64,000 nt of DNA from Myxococcales bacterium (GTDB lineage: Bacteria; Myxococcota; UBA727; GCA-2721815). This document shows positions 9,869 to 19,393 of the stretch, piece after piece. Within the stretch, counting starts at the first letter, position 1, and each line of letters opens with the position of its first letter. Made by a program: the position numbers and the translations under genes. Below the pieces are notes generated by a model. It was not told the DNA's origin. It did no database searches and saw only the letters and a list, made by a program, of their open reading frames with translations. The DNA is taken from assembly GCA_002721815.1 (NCBI GenBank), contig PBLQ01000002.1:20492-84491 (forward strand), read 5' to 3'.

Positions 9869-11785
9869 ATGCAAAAACTTTTGATTGTTTTATTGGCTCT
9901 ATCGTGGGGCGTTTTGGGATGTCCGTCCGCTCCTGGTCCGGACGGAGATGAGAACGAAACAAGCAGTCAAATGATTTTTGACGGTGGCACTGCCAATGAC
10001 CAGCCGGGCGACAATGGTTCCCAAACTTCGGGGGATGCCGGTCCTAATGATAATACCCCGCCACCCAGCAATGCAGCGGGAACCTGTGCTGACCCTTATG
10101 ACCTGCTTCCTGGTGGGGACACCCGCGCCATGCCGGCCCGTGAAAGTGCTTTGGTTGGCAGCTGCGGTGGCGCTGGTCCCGAGGCCGTTTACAAGTTCGT
10201 ATTGGATGAAGATTCTGGCGTGAACATTCAAGTGGATGGCATTGACAGCGTGATCTATCTGCTGGGCGGGTCTTGTAGCGCCGCCAGCGAAGTAGAAAAT
10301 TCATGCCGCGATTACGAATATGCCGCCACGCCGGCAGAAGAGATTAATATCGCCAAGTTGGCGGCTGGCACGTACTATTTGGTGGTGGACGCTTACAGCA
10401 CTGAAGAGCGGGGCACTTATAATATTTCGTGGACCGTGACCCCGGGCGGTTTTTGTGCCAACGATTTGTATGAGCCCAACCAAGATGCAGACGGAGCGGT
10501 GTCATTGGGGGCAACCGATATTGACACTGCGGCCATCGAAGGGGCAGAAGGCGAACCGGCCGAATCTGTTGAATTTGAAATCTGTGAAGGCGATGTGGAC
10601 TTCTTTTCTTTGGGTCACATGGGCGGCAATTTGAGTTTGACTGCCACGCTGACGGACGAAGCGGGAACCATCACGGGTGAAATCTTCAAATCCAAACGAA
10701 CAGGGGACGAAGACACCGGCTACTCTTACGAAGAGGGTGAGAGTATGGGTGAATTGCCTTTTGACGGTGCCTTAGAAAGTGGACTCTACTTTCTAAAAAT
10801 GACGGGTACTGCCGCAGAGACCGCAGATGGTCCGAACTACACCCTGGCAGTGGTCCACGAGTGCGAACCTGATTCCTATGACAGTTATGACCCCGAATAC
10901 GATGATGGGTCCTATGAAAATGTGAGCATTCAATTAAACAACACGCTGCCCGAACCCGTACAGAGAAAATTGTGCGCTGACGATGTGGATACGGTGTTGC
11001 TCGATAACGTGATCGCGGGTGACATCACTGTCACGCTCATGGGTGGTGCTGGATTTGCCGCTGTGGTGCAGTCGGTGAATGAAGATGTAGAGGATACCGA
11101 AGCAGGCACGGATTCGGATGGCGGTGTGGCCGATGAGGAAGATGTCGCCTTAACCGACAGGGTTGCAGATGTTGCAGATGTGGGCGATGACCTCGTTGTG
11201 ACCATCACTGACGCTGCTGCCGGCAGCTATTTGTTGACCATTTCGGCCAATGGGGTGCCAGCCACCACCGAATATGACTTGAATGCCATTTTCGCTGGCA
11301 TTGCCGATGGCCCTGCGAACGACCAATGTGAAGAAGCCACCACGCTGCTCACAGACAACGTGGAGGTGGTGGGTCATACATTCAATGCCACTGACGATGT
11401 AGATGGCCCAACCACAGAAGATGTAAACAGCATCGGTGATACGACCATTTCGTCCTGCAATGGCGAACCAGAAGCGGACGAAGCCATGGCCGCAGCCGAA
11501 GACGAGGGCCTTGAACCGGTTGGGACGCCCGCCGATGTCTTCTACTATTTAAATTTGGCGCAAGCCGCGGACTTTGAAATCAACTACGATGGAAGTGATA
11601 ACGGCTTTTCTGCGGCCGTTTACATGTTGATTTCCAATGGCACTTGTCCTGTCGATTTAAGCTCTTTGCCCTATGTCAACACCGCTGATGGTGCACCTCT
11701 GTGCGCCACGGGAACATCCAACCGCATCCGTGTGGATGATTTGCCCGCTGGGGATTATCTGTTGGTGGTGGATGGGGTTTTCTGA
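9869..11785 (+). CDS. PPC-repeat lipoprotein, part before an in-frame TGA
   Basis: The start is the ATG at 9869 after AAAGGAAAG. MQKLLIVLLALSWGVLGC is a lipoprotein signal, followed by an acidic DGG/DAG linker. The body is several domains of about 110 residues resembling bacterial pre-peptidase C-terminal (PPC) beta-sandwich domains. Typical pieces are VYKFVLDEDSGVNIQVDG, LAAGTYYLVVDAYS and CEGDVDFFSLGHMGG. The frame ends at TGA (11783-11785) after 638 codons. The same frame then continues without interruption to 12310 with sequence collinear to the paralogue at 12549-14891. The Asp of the paralogue's VDGIFDPGF aligns with the stop. The product is thus a C-terminally truncated exported protein unless the codon is read through. 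Confidence 0.8.
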   Translation: MQKLLIVLLALSWGVLGCPSAPGPDGDENETSSQMIFDGGTANDQPGDNGSQTSGDAGPNDNTPPPSNAAGTCADPYDLLPGGDTRAMPARESALVGSCGGAGPEAVYKFVLDEDSGVNIQVDGIDSVIYLLGGSCSAASEVENSCRDYEYAATPAEEINIAKLAAGTYYLVVDAYSTEERGTYNISWTVTPGGFCANDLYEPNQDADGAVSLGATDIDTAAIEGAEGEPAESVEFEICEGDVDFFSLGHMGGNLSLTATLTDEAGTITGEIFKSKRTGDEDTGYSYEEGESMGELPFDGALESGLYFLKMTGTAAETADGPNYTLAVVHECEPDSYDSYDPEYDDGSYENVSIQLNNTLPEPVQRKLCADDVDTVLLDNVIAGDITVTLMGGAGFAAVVQSVNEDVEDTEAGTDSDGGVADEEDVALTDRVADVADVGDDLVVTITDAAAGSYLLTISANGVPATTEYDLNAIFAGIADGPANDQCEEATTLLTDNVEVVGHTFNATDDVDGPTTEDVNSIGDTTISSCNGEPEADEAMAAAEDEGLEPVGTPADVFYYLNLAQAADFEINYDGSDNGFSAAVYMLISNGTCPVDLSSLPYVNTADGAPLCATGTSNRIRVDDLPAGDYLLVVDGVF

Positions 11786-12310
11786 GAGGGTTGGCCCAGC
11801 TTTGGGATTCCTCATTCCGTGACCCAAGGGAGTTTTAAAATCTCCGCTCAAGATTACCCCGACGGTTTTCCACCCATCGAAAGTTGCGCCAATGCCACCA
11901 TCGCTGAGCTGCCCACATCTGGGAACAGCGTGGAGTTCACGGTAGACCAAGAGGACGGGTACAGTTGGATCGACTCTTACGAAAATTGTGGTTCCGCCAC
12001 CAATGCCAGTGGCGGGCAAGAGGTCATTTTTGTGCTCGAACCTACTGACGACATGACTCTCACCATTCAAGCCACGGGCGATTACGACACCGTGGTTGAG
12101 GTGCGAGAAGCCAACACCGAAGAGCCAGAAGCCTATCAATGTGAAAAAGGCATTCAGGTGGCCTGCAACGATGATGGCACTGGGGTTGCGAATTTGGGGT
12201 CCTTGCTCGAAGATGTTTCTCTGACTGGCGGCAAAATCTATTACTTGGTGGTGGATGCCTACAGCAGTTATTCATCGGGTGAAGTGACGGTGACCCTGAC
12301 GGCCGAATAA
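11786..12310 (+). pseudogene. C-terminal continuation of the PPC lipoprotein after the in-frame TGA
   Basis: In frame with 9869-11785, this stretch encodes EGWPSFGIPHSVTQGSF and then a full PPC domain. That domain includes SWIDSYENCG, DYDTVVEVREAN and KIYYLVVDAYSSYSSGEVTVTLTAE. It matches the last 170 or so residues of the next gene block for block. A GTG at 11819 could open a short frame, but it has no ribosome-binding site and no signal peptide. Independent translation therefore looks unlikely. It is read here as the cut-off tail of the upstream gene. The coding pattern is undamaged, so the stop is recent, is read through, or is a base error. Confidence 0.7.
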
Positions 12311-12331
12311 ATTCGCCTCCCAGGTCGCTCA

Positions 12332-12366
12332 AAAACCCGCAGTCGCTTAAAACTGCGGGTTTTTTC
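12332..12366 (+). terminator. Intrinsic terminator after the first PPC lipoprotein
   Basis: Stem AACCCGCAGT / ACTGCGGGTT with a short loop (cgcttaaa region), followed by a run of six T. It lies about 20 bases after the TAA at 12310, which indicates that transcription runs through the in-frame TGA and ends here. Confidence 0.85.
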
Positions 12367-12371
12367 GTTTG

Positions 12372-12383
12372 TTTTCATGAAAA
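12372..12383. repeat. 12-base perfect palindrome TTTTCATGAAAA
   Basis: Lies just after the terminator and upstream of the second PPC lipoprotein gene. It is a possible protein-binding dyad, but a palindrome this AT-rich can occur by chance. Confidence 0.3.
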
Positions 12384-12458
12384 AACATTACTTTTCAGTG
12401 CTTTAGTTACTTGTTGGGCTGCCAGCGGTCTTCCCGGCCGGTCCACTTGCACCGGGAT

Positions 12459-12472
12459 TTTAAAGGTGTACA
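12459..12472 (+). promoter_or_regulatory. Shared upstream element, copy 2 (TTTAAAGGTGTACA)
   Basis: Exact second copy of the element at 9785-9798, at nearly the same distance from the downstream start codon. Role unknown. Confidence 0.4.
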
Positions 12473-12548
12473 CCCTGAGGCGTGTTTTCATGGGGGCGCC
12501 AGTCGTCTCCGCCAACCTTCCATCAACGGAATATCAAAGGAAAAAGAA

Positions 12549-14891
12549 ATGCAAAAAAATGTGATCATGGGGCTTGCAGCGCTGTGGATGGCTGTCGGGT
12601 GTGTACCAACGACGATCGATGATGAATTCGGAGGCAGTCGCTCTGAAGAAGTCACCGAAGCTCAAGACGAAGATGATGATGACAACAATCAGCAACCCAG
12701 TGATGCCGCGGGTAACTGCGATAACCCTTACACCCTCTTTCCCGACGGGGACAGTCAGACGCTGCCCACCACGGCCAGTGCCCTGACAGGTTCTTGTGGT
12801 GGTGAAGGTGCCGAAGTGGTTTATGAATTCACTTTGGAGGAGCGTTCTGGCGTTAACATTCAAGTGGGCGGTGCCGATGTGGTGGTTTACCTTCTAAAAG
12901 ATACTTGTGATGTGACCAAAGAAGTAGAGGGCAGTTGTGCTGACTCTAATGACCCCAGTGCCGTAGAAGAAATCAACTTGGGCACCTTAGAACCAGGTAC
13001 TTATTACCTCGTCGTAGATACTTACTCAGCTGAAGTGACAGGGTCTTATACCATTCAATGGACGGTGACTGCAGGCGGTTTTTGTGCCAACGACGATTAT
13101 GAGCCTAACAACGAAGCGGGCGAGGCCGTTTCTTTGGGGGCCAGCGATATCGACACCGGCGCCCTCGACCAAGGCGAAGGGGAGCCCACCGCGTCCGTGG
13201 ATTTCGAGCTTTGCAGCGATGATGTGGACTTCTTTTCCTTTGGCCACATGGGCGGCAATGTTTCAGTGAGCCACACCGTGGTTGAAGAGGCCGGGACCAT
13301 TTCGGGTGAGGTCCTTCAATTGGTTATGGTGGGTGACGATGACAATGGCTACACCGCCACTGCTGGCGACAAAATGGGCGATTTGCCCTTCACCGGTGAT
13401 TTGGATCGCGGCAGCTATTTGGTGAAACTCACTGCCACGGTGCCGGATACCACCAATGGCCCGAACTACACCATCGCGGTGGACCACGATTGCGAAGCAG
13501 ACAGCTTGGACGCCATTGATGCCGAAGACGATGATGGCTCTTTGGCAAACAACAGCGTGAGCCTCATGAACACCTTGGAAACGCCTACTTTGCGCACCAT
13601 TTGTGGTGAAGACCTCGACACATTCTTGCTGCAAAACATCGTTGTTGGTGACGTCACGGCAACGCTTTCGGGTGGGGCAGCGTTGAGCGCCATCGTTCAA
13701 AGCGTGGGTGCAGAAGATGCATTGACCGTGGTCGCTGCTTCGACTGAAGTTTCTGGCGATGACTTGGTGATCACTTTGACCAATGCCGCTCCCGGGAACT
13801 ATCTGGTCACTGTGTCGGCCAACGGGGTGGCCACCACCACTGAATACGGCATTAACGCCATTTTCTCTGGAATTGAAAATGGGCCGGCCAACGGCACTTG
13901 TGCCAATGCTGAAACACTCGCTTTTTCCGCTGATGTGGCCTCGGCAATGGGCCATAACATTAATGGAACCGATGATGCGGAAGGGCCCACGCTCGAACGC
14001 GATGACGGTGAGGGCGGTACAGAAGAATATTCATGCAATGGTGAAGATTTGGCTGATGAAGCCATGACCACAGCTACGGCTGATGGCGTTGACGGGGTTG
14101 GAACGCCCGCCGATGTTTTCTATTACATGAACTTGGCTGCTGCCACGGATGTTGAAGTGGTTTTTGATGGTACTGATTCCGGTTTTTCTGGCGCGGTGTA
14201 CATGATGAACTCCGGAGGGACCTGTCCCTCTGATTTGAGCACACTCACCTATGTCAACGGCAGCGATGACAACCCTTTGTGTGCGGTGGGCACCTTCAGT
14301 CGTGTGCGTTTGGATGATTTGGCCGCTGGGGATTACCTGTTGGTTGTCGATGGCATCTTCGATCCCGGTTTTTCATTTTTCGGCATTCCTCCATCGGTGA
14401 CCACGGGTGGGTTTACGCTGACCACGCAGCAATACCCCGATGGCTTTCCAGCGATTGGCAGCTGTGTGAATGCCACTGCGACCACATTGCCTGCGTCCGG
14501 CGCCAGTGTTGAAATGACGGTGAATGTTGAAGACGGTGAAAGCTGGATCGACAGCTACGCCGATTGTGGTGAATATGCGGACCGTGCTCGGGGCGGCAAT
14601 GAGCAGATTTTCATTCTGGAGCCCACTTCCGATCTCACCATCTCGGTGAAAGCCGAGGGGGATTACGACACGGTGGTAGAGATTCGCGAAGCCAACACCA
14701 CCGAAACCGGTGCGTTTCAATGCGAGAAGGGGACCCAAGTCACCTGTAATGATGATGGTGAGGGACTCGAAAATTACGGGTCTTTGATCGAGAGCGCTTC
14801 GCTCACCTCCGGTAAAACCTATTACTTGGTGGTCGATGCTTTCAACAGCAGCGCCAGTGGTTCGGTGACGGTCACTCTAACTGCTGAATAA
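12549..14891 (+). CDS. PPC-repeat lipoprotein, intact paralogue
   Basis: Start at the ATG at 12549, preceded by AAAGGAAAAAGAA; a longer open frame from 12411 covers the leader and is not believed. MQKNVIMGLAALWMAVGC is a lipoprotein signal. A very acidic linker (EDEDDDDNNQQ) follows. The remaining roughly 730 residues are PPC-like domains with recurring GTYYLVVDTYS, CSDDVDFFSFGHMGG, GNYLVTVSANGV and AGDYLLVVDG segments and many acidic residues. PPC domains are usually beta-sandwich appendages of secreted enzymes; here they form the whole protein with no catalytic domain. That suggests a surface adhesion or calcium-binding role (inference). It is the tandem paralogue of 9869-12310. Confidence 0.88.
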   Translation: MQKNVIMGLAALWMAVGCVPTTIDDEFGGSRSEEVTEAQDEDDDDNNQQPSDAAGNCDNPYTLFPDGDSQTLPTTASALTGSCGGEGAEVVYEFTLEERSGVNIQVGGADVVVYLLKDTCDVTKEVEGSCADSNDPSAVEEINLGTLEPGTYYLVVDTYSAEVTGSYTIQWTVTAGGFCANDDYEPNNEAGEAVSLGASDIDTGALDQGEGEPTASVDFELCSDDVDFFSFGHMGGNVSVSHTVVEEAGTISGEVLQLVMVGDDDNGYTATAGDKMGDLPFTGDLDRGSYLVKLTATVPDTTNGPNYTIAVDHDCEADSLDAIDAEDDDGSLANNSVSLMNTLETPTLRTICGEDLDTFLLQNIVVGDVTATLSGGAALSAIVQSVGAEDALTVVAASTEVSGDDLVITLTNAAPGNYLVTVSANGVATTTEYGINAIFSGIENGPANGTCANAETLAFSADVASAMGHNINGTDDAEGPTLERDDGEGGTEEYSCNGEDLADEAMTTATADGVDGVGTPADVFYYMNLAAATDVEVVFDGTDSGFSGAVYMMNSGGTCPSDLSTLTYVNGSDDNPLCAVGTFSRVRLDDLAAGDYLLVVDGIFDPGFSFFGIPPSVTTGGFTLTTQQYPDGFPAIGSCVNATATTLPASGASVEMTVNVEDGESWIDSYADCGEYADRARGGNEQIFILEPTSDLTISVKAEGDYDTVVEIREANTTETGAFQCEKGTQVTCNDDGEGLENYGSLIESASLTSGKTYYLVVDAFNSSASGSVTVTLTAE

Positions 14892-14914
14892 ATCTAGATA
14901 AAACCAATCAAAGA

Positions 14915-14951
14915 GACCCACCATGGCCGCTGGCCGGGTGGGTTTTTTTTT
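14915..14951 (+). terminator. Intrinsic terminator after the second PPC lipoprotein
   Basis: ACCCACC...GGTGGGT stem with an inner GGCC/GGCC pairing around GCT, then nine or more T. It is placed 25 bases past the stop codon. Confidence 0.88.
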
Positions 14952-15026
14952 AAGCGTATGCTTGGCAATTACCGCCTTTTTACGGTCTAATCTGAAGGGA
15001 GTAGGAAAAAGGAAGTAACCGTGACC

Positions 15027-15668
15027 ATGATTCGTTGTCCAGCCTGCGGTCGAATAAGCGATGGCCAAATGTGTTTGGCGTGTGGTCACGAATTTGTGGC
15101 GCCCAATCCCGATTCACCCGTGGTGACCCAACTGGGGCCCAATGAACTTACCACTGGCTCCTTAGATGCCATTACCGATACCGGGGTGGTGGCTTCCGCA
15201 GCAAACTTACAAGTCTTATCCGACCTGTCTGGCGATGGCCCGAGCGTCGATTTATTAGATTTCGACTCTGATGATGAGATGGACATTGATTCGGCACCCA
15301 ATCAAGTATCAGAAGTATGGGGCGATGATTTTGAGTCTTCCACGGTGGTGACCAAAGGCGCCACTGCGCCCAACTCAGAAACGGTGGAGCTGGCACGCGT
15401 GGGTATGGACGATGATGAAGAGGCCTTCTCTGATGCTGAAACGGTGACGGACTTCGTCCTCGATGAGCATCACAATGCGGTGACGGAAACTGCCGACACC
15501 CAAATCGAGCCCGAAAAGCGTAATAAACCGAGTCTAACCCCCTCGCGAGCCATCAAGTTATCTGCTCGGTTGGGGGCCATGGCCGAATCCATGGAAGCGT
15601 CGGGTCGCTTGGCAGATGCTGCGACGCTTTATGAGGCTGAAAAGTTGCTCCAAAGCCTTGGGAGCTAA
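15027..15668 (+). CDS. Zinc-ribbon protein with acidic middle, unknown function
   Basis: 213 residues from the ATG at 15027. A GTG two codons earlier is equally possible, since AAGGAAG serves both. The N-terminus has CPACGRISDGQMCLACG, a four-cysteine zinc ribbon. A long acidic, low-complexity middle follows, then a C-terminal helical segment (SRAIKLSARLGAMAESMEASGRL, ending TLYEAEKLLQSLG). There is no signal peptide. The family is not recognised. It lies 103 bases upstream of leuS on the same strand, so it may share its transcript. Confidence 0.75.
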   Translation: MIRCPACGRISDGQMCLACGHEFVAPNPDSPVVTQLGPNELTTGSLDAITDTGVVASAANLQVLSDLSGDGPSVDLLDFDSDDEMDIDSAPNQVSEVWGDDFESSTVVTKGATAPNSETVELARVGMDDDEEAFSDAETVTDFVLDEHHNAVTETADTQIEPEKRNKPSLTPSRAIKLSARLGAMAESMEASGRLADAATLYEAEKLLQSLGS

Positions 15669-15771
15669 AATCAGGCGCTCCTGAGACGCAAATCCCCAAA
15701 TGTAGGTTGAGCCCTCGGCGCGGGACTGCTAGGTCATGGGTCCATTGAAACGATCTTGAAGAGGCAAAGCT

Positions 15772-18330
15772 ATGCGTTATCAGCCCGCACAAATAGAACC
15801 CAAATGGCAGCAAGTTTGGGATGAGCAAAAAACCTTTAAAACATCCACCGACATGGCGGAATTGAAGGGCAAACCCAAATATTACGTGCTGGATATGTTT
15901 CCTTACCCCAGTGGGGCGGGTCTCCATGTGGGACACCCTGAGGGATACACGGCCACCGATGTGTTGGCGCGGTACAAGCGCATGTTGGGTTTTAATGTTT
16001 TACACCCCATGGGATGGGACGCTTTCGGATTGCCTGCTGAACGTGCAGCCATGCGAGACAACATTCATCCAGCCGTCATCACCAAAACGAACGTAGATAA
16101 CTTTAGGCGGCAAATTAAAAGCTTGGGGTTCAGTTACGATTGGGACCGTGAGGTGAGCACCACTTCGGCCGATTACTACAAATGGACCCAATGGATTTTC
16201 TTGAAACTCGTCGAAAAAGATTTGGCTTATATGGCCGAAGTTCCGGTGAACTGGTGTCCTGCATTAAAAACAGTTCTGGCCAATGAAGAAGTCAAAGATG
16301 GGGTTTACGTAGAGACGGGTGACCCCGTTGAAAAAAGGGTCATGAAGCAATGGATGCTCAAAATCACCGCATACGCAGACAGACTTCTCCATGATCTCGA
16401 CGACGTGGATTGGCCCGAAGGTGTCAAAGAAATGCAGCGCAACTGGATCGGTTACTCCTTGGGGGCCAAAATCCAGTTCGAGGTGGAAAACGCACAGGCG
16501 CAATTTGGCGTGTTCACCACCCGTGCCGATACATTAATGGGGTGCACCTACTGTTGTTTGGCCCCAGAGCATCCACTGCTTAAAGACATCACCACGCCTC
16601 AGCAACGAGAGGCCGTAGACCAATACATCCAGACCGCAGGCCAAAAAGACGCACTGCAACGCACCGATTTGGAGAAGGACAAAACCGGCGTGTTCACAGG
16701 CGCTTATGCCATTCATCCGGTGACGGAAAAAAAGGTGCCCATTTGGGTCGCCGACTACGTGTTGATGTCCTACGGCGAAGGGGCAGTGATGGCGGTCCCA
16801 GCCCATGACGAGCGCGACCACGCTTTTGCTTTAAAGTATGATTTGCCCATCGTCGAGGTGGTGTCAGGCGGTGAGAAAAGCGTGCAAGAAGCGGCGCACA
16901 CTGGGAATGGCACTTTGGTCAACTCGGACTTTTTGAATGGCTTGGACGTGTCTGCGGCGAAAGAACGCATGGCGGCCTGGCTCGAAGAACACAGTCGTGG
17001 CGAAAAATCTCATAACTACAAACTTCGAGATTGGCTGTTTTCGCGTCAGCGTTATTGGGGAGAACCTTTCCCCGTGATTCATTTTGATGATGGCTCCTAT
17101 GAAACCGTGCCCGTGGACCAGTTGCCGGTTGAGTTGCCCGCCGTCGATGAATACAAGCCCACCGATGACGGTCGGCCACCTTTGGCCCGAGCTGGCGATG
17201 AGTGGCTGATGGTTGAGTTGCCAGATGGCCGAAAGGGCATGCGCGAAACCAACACCATGCCTCAGTGGGCAGGCTCTTGTTGGTACTACCTGCGCTATCT
17301 CGACCCCACCAACAGTGAAGAACCTTGGTCCAAGGAGGCTGAAAATTACTGGATGCCCGTGGACTTGTATGTGGGCGGGGTGGAGCATGCCGTCTTGCAT
17401 CTGCTTTACGCGCGTTTTTGGCACAAAGTCCTTTACGATTGTCAGCGTGAGGATGGTTCGCGTTGGGTGAGCACCAAAGAACCGTTCCAAAAGCTTTTCA
17501 ACCAAGGCATGATTTTGGCGTACAGCTATCGCGATGCCCGTGGCAAATATTACCACCCCTCTGAAGTGGAAGAGAAGGATGGGAAGTGGTTCGTTCAGGC
17601 CTCTGGCGAGCCTGTCGAAACCCAAATTGAAAAGATGTCCAAAAGTCGTCTCAATGTGGTGAGCCCCGATGAAGTGATCGAGCAATACGGGGCTGATGCC
17701 ATGCGGTTGTATGAACTCTTCATGGGGCCCTTAGACCAAACCAAGCCCTGGCAAACCTCAGGGGTAGACGGCGTGTATCGCTTTTTGCAACGGGTGTGGC
17801 GTTTGGCCATCGATGAAGAAAGCGGTGAGGTCTCCCAAAGGGTGACGGACGAAGCGGCCGCCTCGCAGGCTGATTTAAACAAGCTTTTTCACAAAACCAT
17901 CAAAAAGGTGACTGTGGACTTGGACAACATGCGGTTCAACACGGCCATTGCCGCAATGATGACCTTTCTCAATGAGGCCAGCGCCGCTGAGCGATTGCCC
18001 AAACCCATCTTGATGGATTTCATTCGCTTGGTGGGCCCATTTGCGCCTCATTTGGCTGAAGAGCTGTGGGCGCGTTTGGGTGGTGAAGGGCTGATTTCTT
18101 TGGCCGATTGGCCCCAGCACGATGAACAACTCTGCATCGATGATACCATTAAAATGGTGTTGCAGGTGAACGGTAAAAAACGAGACGAAATCGACGTGCC
18201 TCGGGACATGCCCAAGGGCGAGATAGAACAGCTTGCTTTGGGTAACGAACGGGTTTTGAAATTCACCGAAGGCAAAGAACCGCGTCGGGTGATCGTGGTG
18301 CCCGGCCGTTTGGTGAACGTGGTGGTTTAG
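15772..18330 (+). CDS. leuS: Leucyl-tRNA synthetase
   Basis: 852 residues. The class I signatures are intact. The HIGH motif is HVGH within [15 protein letters not shown], and the KMSKS motif is present in [16 protein letters not shown]. The CP1 editing domain lies between them with [12 protein letters not shown]. The C-terminal anticodon-binding helices carry [10 protein letters not shown]. It charges tRNA-Leu and hydrolyses mischarged products. GAGGCAAAGCT precedes the ATG. The stop overlaps the convergent downstream gene by 4 bases. Confidence 0.99.
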   Translation: MRYQPAQIEPKWQQVWDEQKTFKTSTDMAELKGKPKYYVLDMFPYPSGAGLHVGHPEGYTATDVLARYKRMLGFNVLHPMGWDAFGLPAERAAMRDNIHPAVITKTNVDNFRRQIKSLGFSYDWDREVSTTSADYYKWTQWIFLKLVEKDLAYMAEVPVNWCPALKTVLANEEVKDGVYVETGDPVEKRVMKQWMLKITAYADRLLHDLDDVDWPEGVKEMQRNWIGYSLGAKIQFEVENAQAQFGVFTTRADTLMGCTYCCLAPEHPLLKDITTPQQREAVDQYIQTAGQKDALQRTDLEKDKTGVFTGAYAIHPVTEKKVPIWVADYVLMSYGEGAVMAVPAHDERDHAFALKYDLPIVEVVSGGEKSVQEAAHTGNGTLVNSDFLNGLDVSAAKERMAAWLEEHSRGEKSHNYKLRDWLFSRQRYWGEPFPVIHFDDGSYETVPVDQLPVELPAVDEYKPTDDGRPPLARAGDEWLMVELPDGRKGMRETNTMPQWAGSCWYYLRYLDPTNSEEPWSKEAENYWMPVDLYVGGVEHAVLHLLYARFWHKVLYDCQREDGSRWVSTKEPFQKLFNQGMILAYSYRDARGKYYHPSEVEEKDGKWFVQASGEPVETQIEKMSKSRLNVVSPDEVIEQYGADAMRLYELFMGPLDQTKPWQTSGVDGVYRFLQRVWRLAIDEESGEVSQRVTDEAAASQADLNKLFHKTIKKVTVDLDNMRFNTAIAAMMTFLNEASAAERLPKPILMDFIRLVGPFAPHLAEELWARLGGEGLISLADWPQHDEQLCIDDTIKMVLQVNGKKRDEIDVPRDMPKGEIEQLALGNERVLKFTEGKEPRRVIVVPGRLVNVVV

Positions 18331-18986
18331 TCAGAGGTTTCGCTCTCGTCCCACTGAAATCGAAAGGCGCAGCGGTCATGGCCTTGGGCCAAGGTTTCTT
18401 CGCGGGTCATGAGCACTTTGAGTTCCGGTCGGTTGAAGAGGGTTTCATCAGCACCGCAAAACAAAGGGGCCAAATCAGGCCGGCCCAGTTCTCGCGCCAA
18501 GCCAACGAAGTGACAGGCTTTCACATCAAACGCAAAATGCGCGTTGGGGGCAGACACCACTTCGGCCTCTGCATTAAAAAATTGTTGCAGGCCTTTTTGG
18601 GCGAATTCATTTTTGGCAGACACACTTTTTTGGTGCCAAGCTTCGGGTGGTGGGTTTTTGACTGCGAATTGAATGAATCGGGCGCCACTTTCGCCGACGA
18701 TTCTTTTGAGAACAGACCGGGTGCGTTCTTGGGATAGTTTTAAATCTAAGCCCAAAACGGCATCGAGAATTAAGACGGGTTCCAATTGGTGACGGGTGAG
18801 GGCTTCAGCTGGGGATATGGGGTTTTGTCGCTGTAGTGCGGCAAAGGGTTTTTGCCACAGTTGTCGCCATCCAAAGCACAAAAAACAGTGGAGCATGCCG
18901 AAGACACCCAACTCTTCCTTGAGAATGCGGGCTGCCAGCGGAAAGCTGTGTTTGAGGTCAAACACCATGAGTTGAAACTTGTTCAA
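18327..18986 (-). CDS. L-2-amino-thiazoline-4-carboxylate hydrolase family protein
   Basis: 219 residues, read from a TTG at 18986. AGAGG lies 6 bases before the TTG, while the first ATG (18968) would be too far from it. No signal peptide. The family pattern includes the terminal CAFRFQWD (CxFRF type), the middle FVKNPP-like block and the [19 protein letters not shown] helix. The namesake hydrolase opens a thiazoline ring in L-cysteine formation, but most members have unknown substrates. Here only family membership is supported. It converges on leuS with a 4-base overlap, and the small membrane protein lies directly upstream. Confidence 0.7.
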   Translation of the reverse strand: MNKFQLMVFDLKHSFPLAARILKEELGVFGMLHCFLCFGWRQLWQKPFAALQRQNPISPAEALTRHQLEPVLILDAVLGLDLKLSQERTRSVLKRIVGESGARFIQFAVKNPPPEAWHQKSVSAKNEFAQKGLQQFFNAEAEVVSAPNAHFAFDVKACHFVGLARELGRPDLAPLFCGADETLFNRPELKVLMTREETLAQGHDRCAFRFQWDESETSD

Positions 18987-18995
18987 ATCAGGCCT

Positions 18996-19283
18996 CTAAC
19001 TGTTCTCAGAAGGGGGTGAGTTGGTTTTTAGCAAACGGGGGAGAATTTCGGTCAGGCCCAGGTAGAGGGAAAGTCCAACAATGGCCACCCACGTTTCCAG
19101 GGCGTACAGACGACGCGTCACCATTTTTTCAAAAGGCATGTCTAAAGCCTGACCCCACAAAGGACCGCTGCCTTCACCGGTCACCACAAAAAAGACCATA
19201 TATGCGCCATAAAGAACCTGGATGACCAGATTAATGACGATGAGCCAGTGCAGGGCCTTCAAGAAGCCGGGCAAATTTTTCAT
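18996..19283 (-). CDS. Small two-helix membrane protein
   Basis: 95 residues from the ATG at 19283, chosen because AAAGGAAGAAC sits right before it. The longer open frame from 19406 lacks such a site. The sequence has two hydrophobic segments, FLKALHWLIVINLVIQVLYGAYMVFFVV and LETWVAIVGLSLYLGLTEIL. A roughly 30-residue loop separates them. No family recognised. It is 10 bases upstream of the ATC-hydrolase-like gene, suggesting a two-gene unit. Confidence 0.75.
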   Translation of the reverse strand: MKNLPGFLKALHWLIVINLVIQVLYGAYMVFFVVTGEGSGPLWGQALDMPFEKMVTRRLYALETWVAIVGLSLYLGLTEILPRLLKTNSPPSENS

Positions 19284-19393
19284 TGTTCTTCCTTTAAATC
19301 TTGGTGTCTCTCCATTGTTCTTACCATCTTTTGGATTTTTCGCGATGGGCTTTGTACTTGTTGGCACATCCACAGAAATGGTATGGGAAAAGA

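Noticed and set aside
11783..11785. Selenocysteine at the in-frame TGA of the PPC lipoprotein
   Set aside because: The aligned residue in the paralogue is Asp, not Cys. The family has no redox site, and no SECIS-like stem was seen directly after the codon.
13263..13955. Minus-strand open frame of 230 codons
   Set aside because: Antisense to the second PPC lipoprotein; no domain signal and no start signal.
16864..17685. Minus-strand open frame of 273 codons
   Set aside because: Antisense to leuS, which is beyond doubt; composition is that of a shadow frame.
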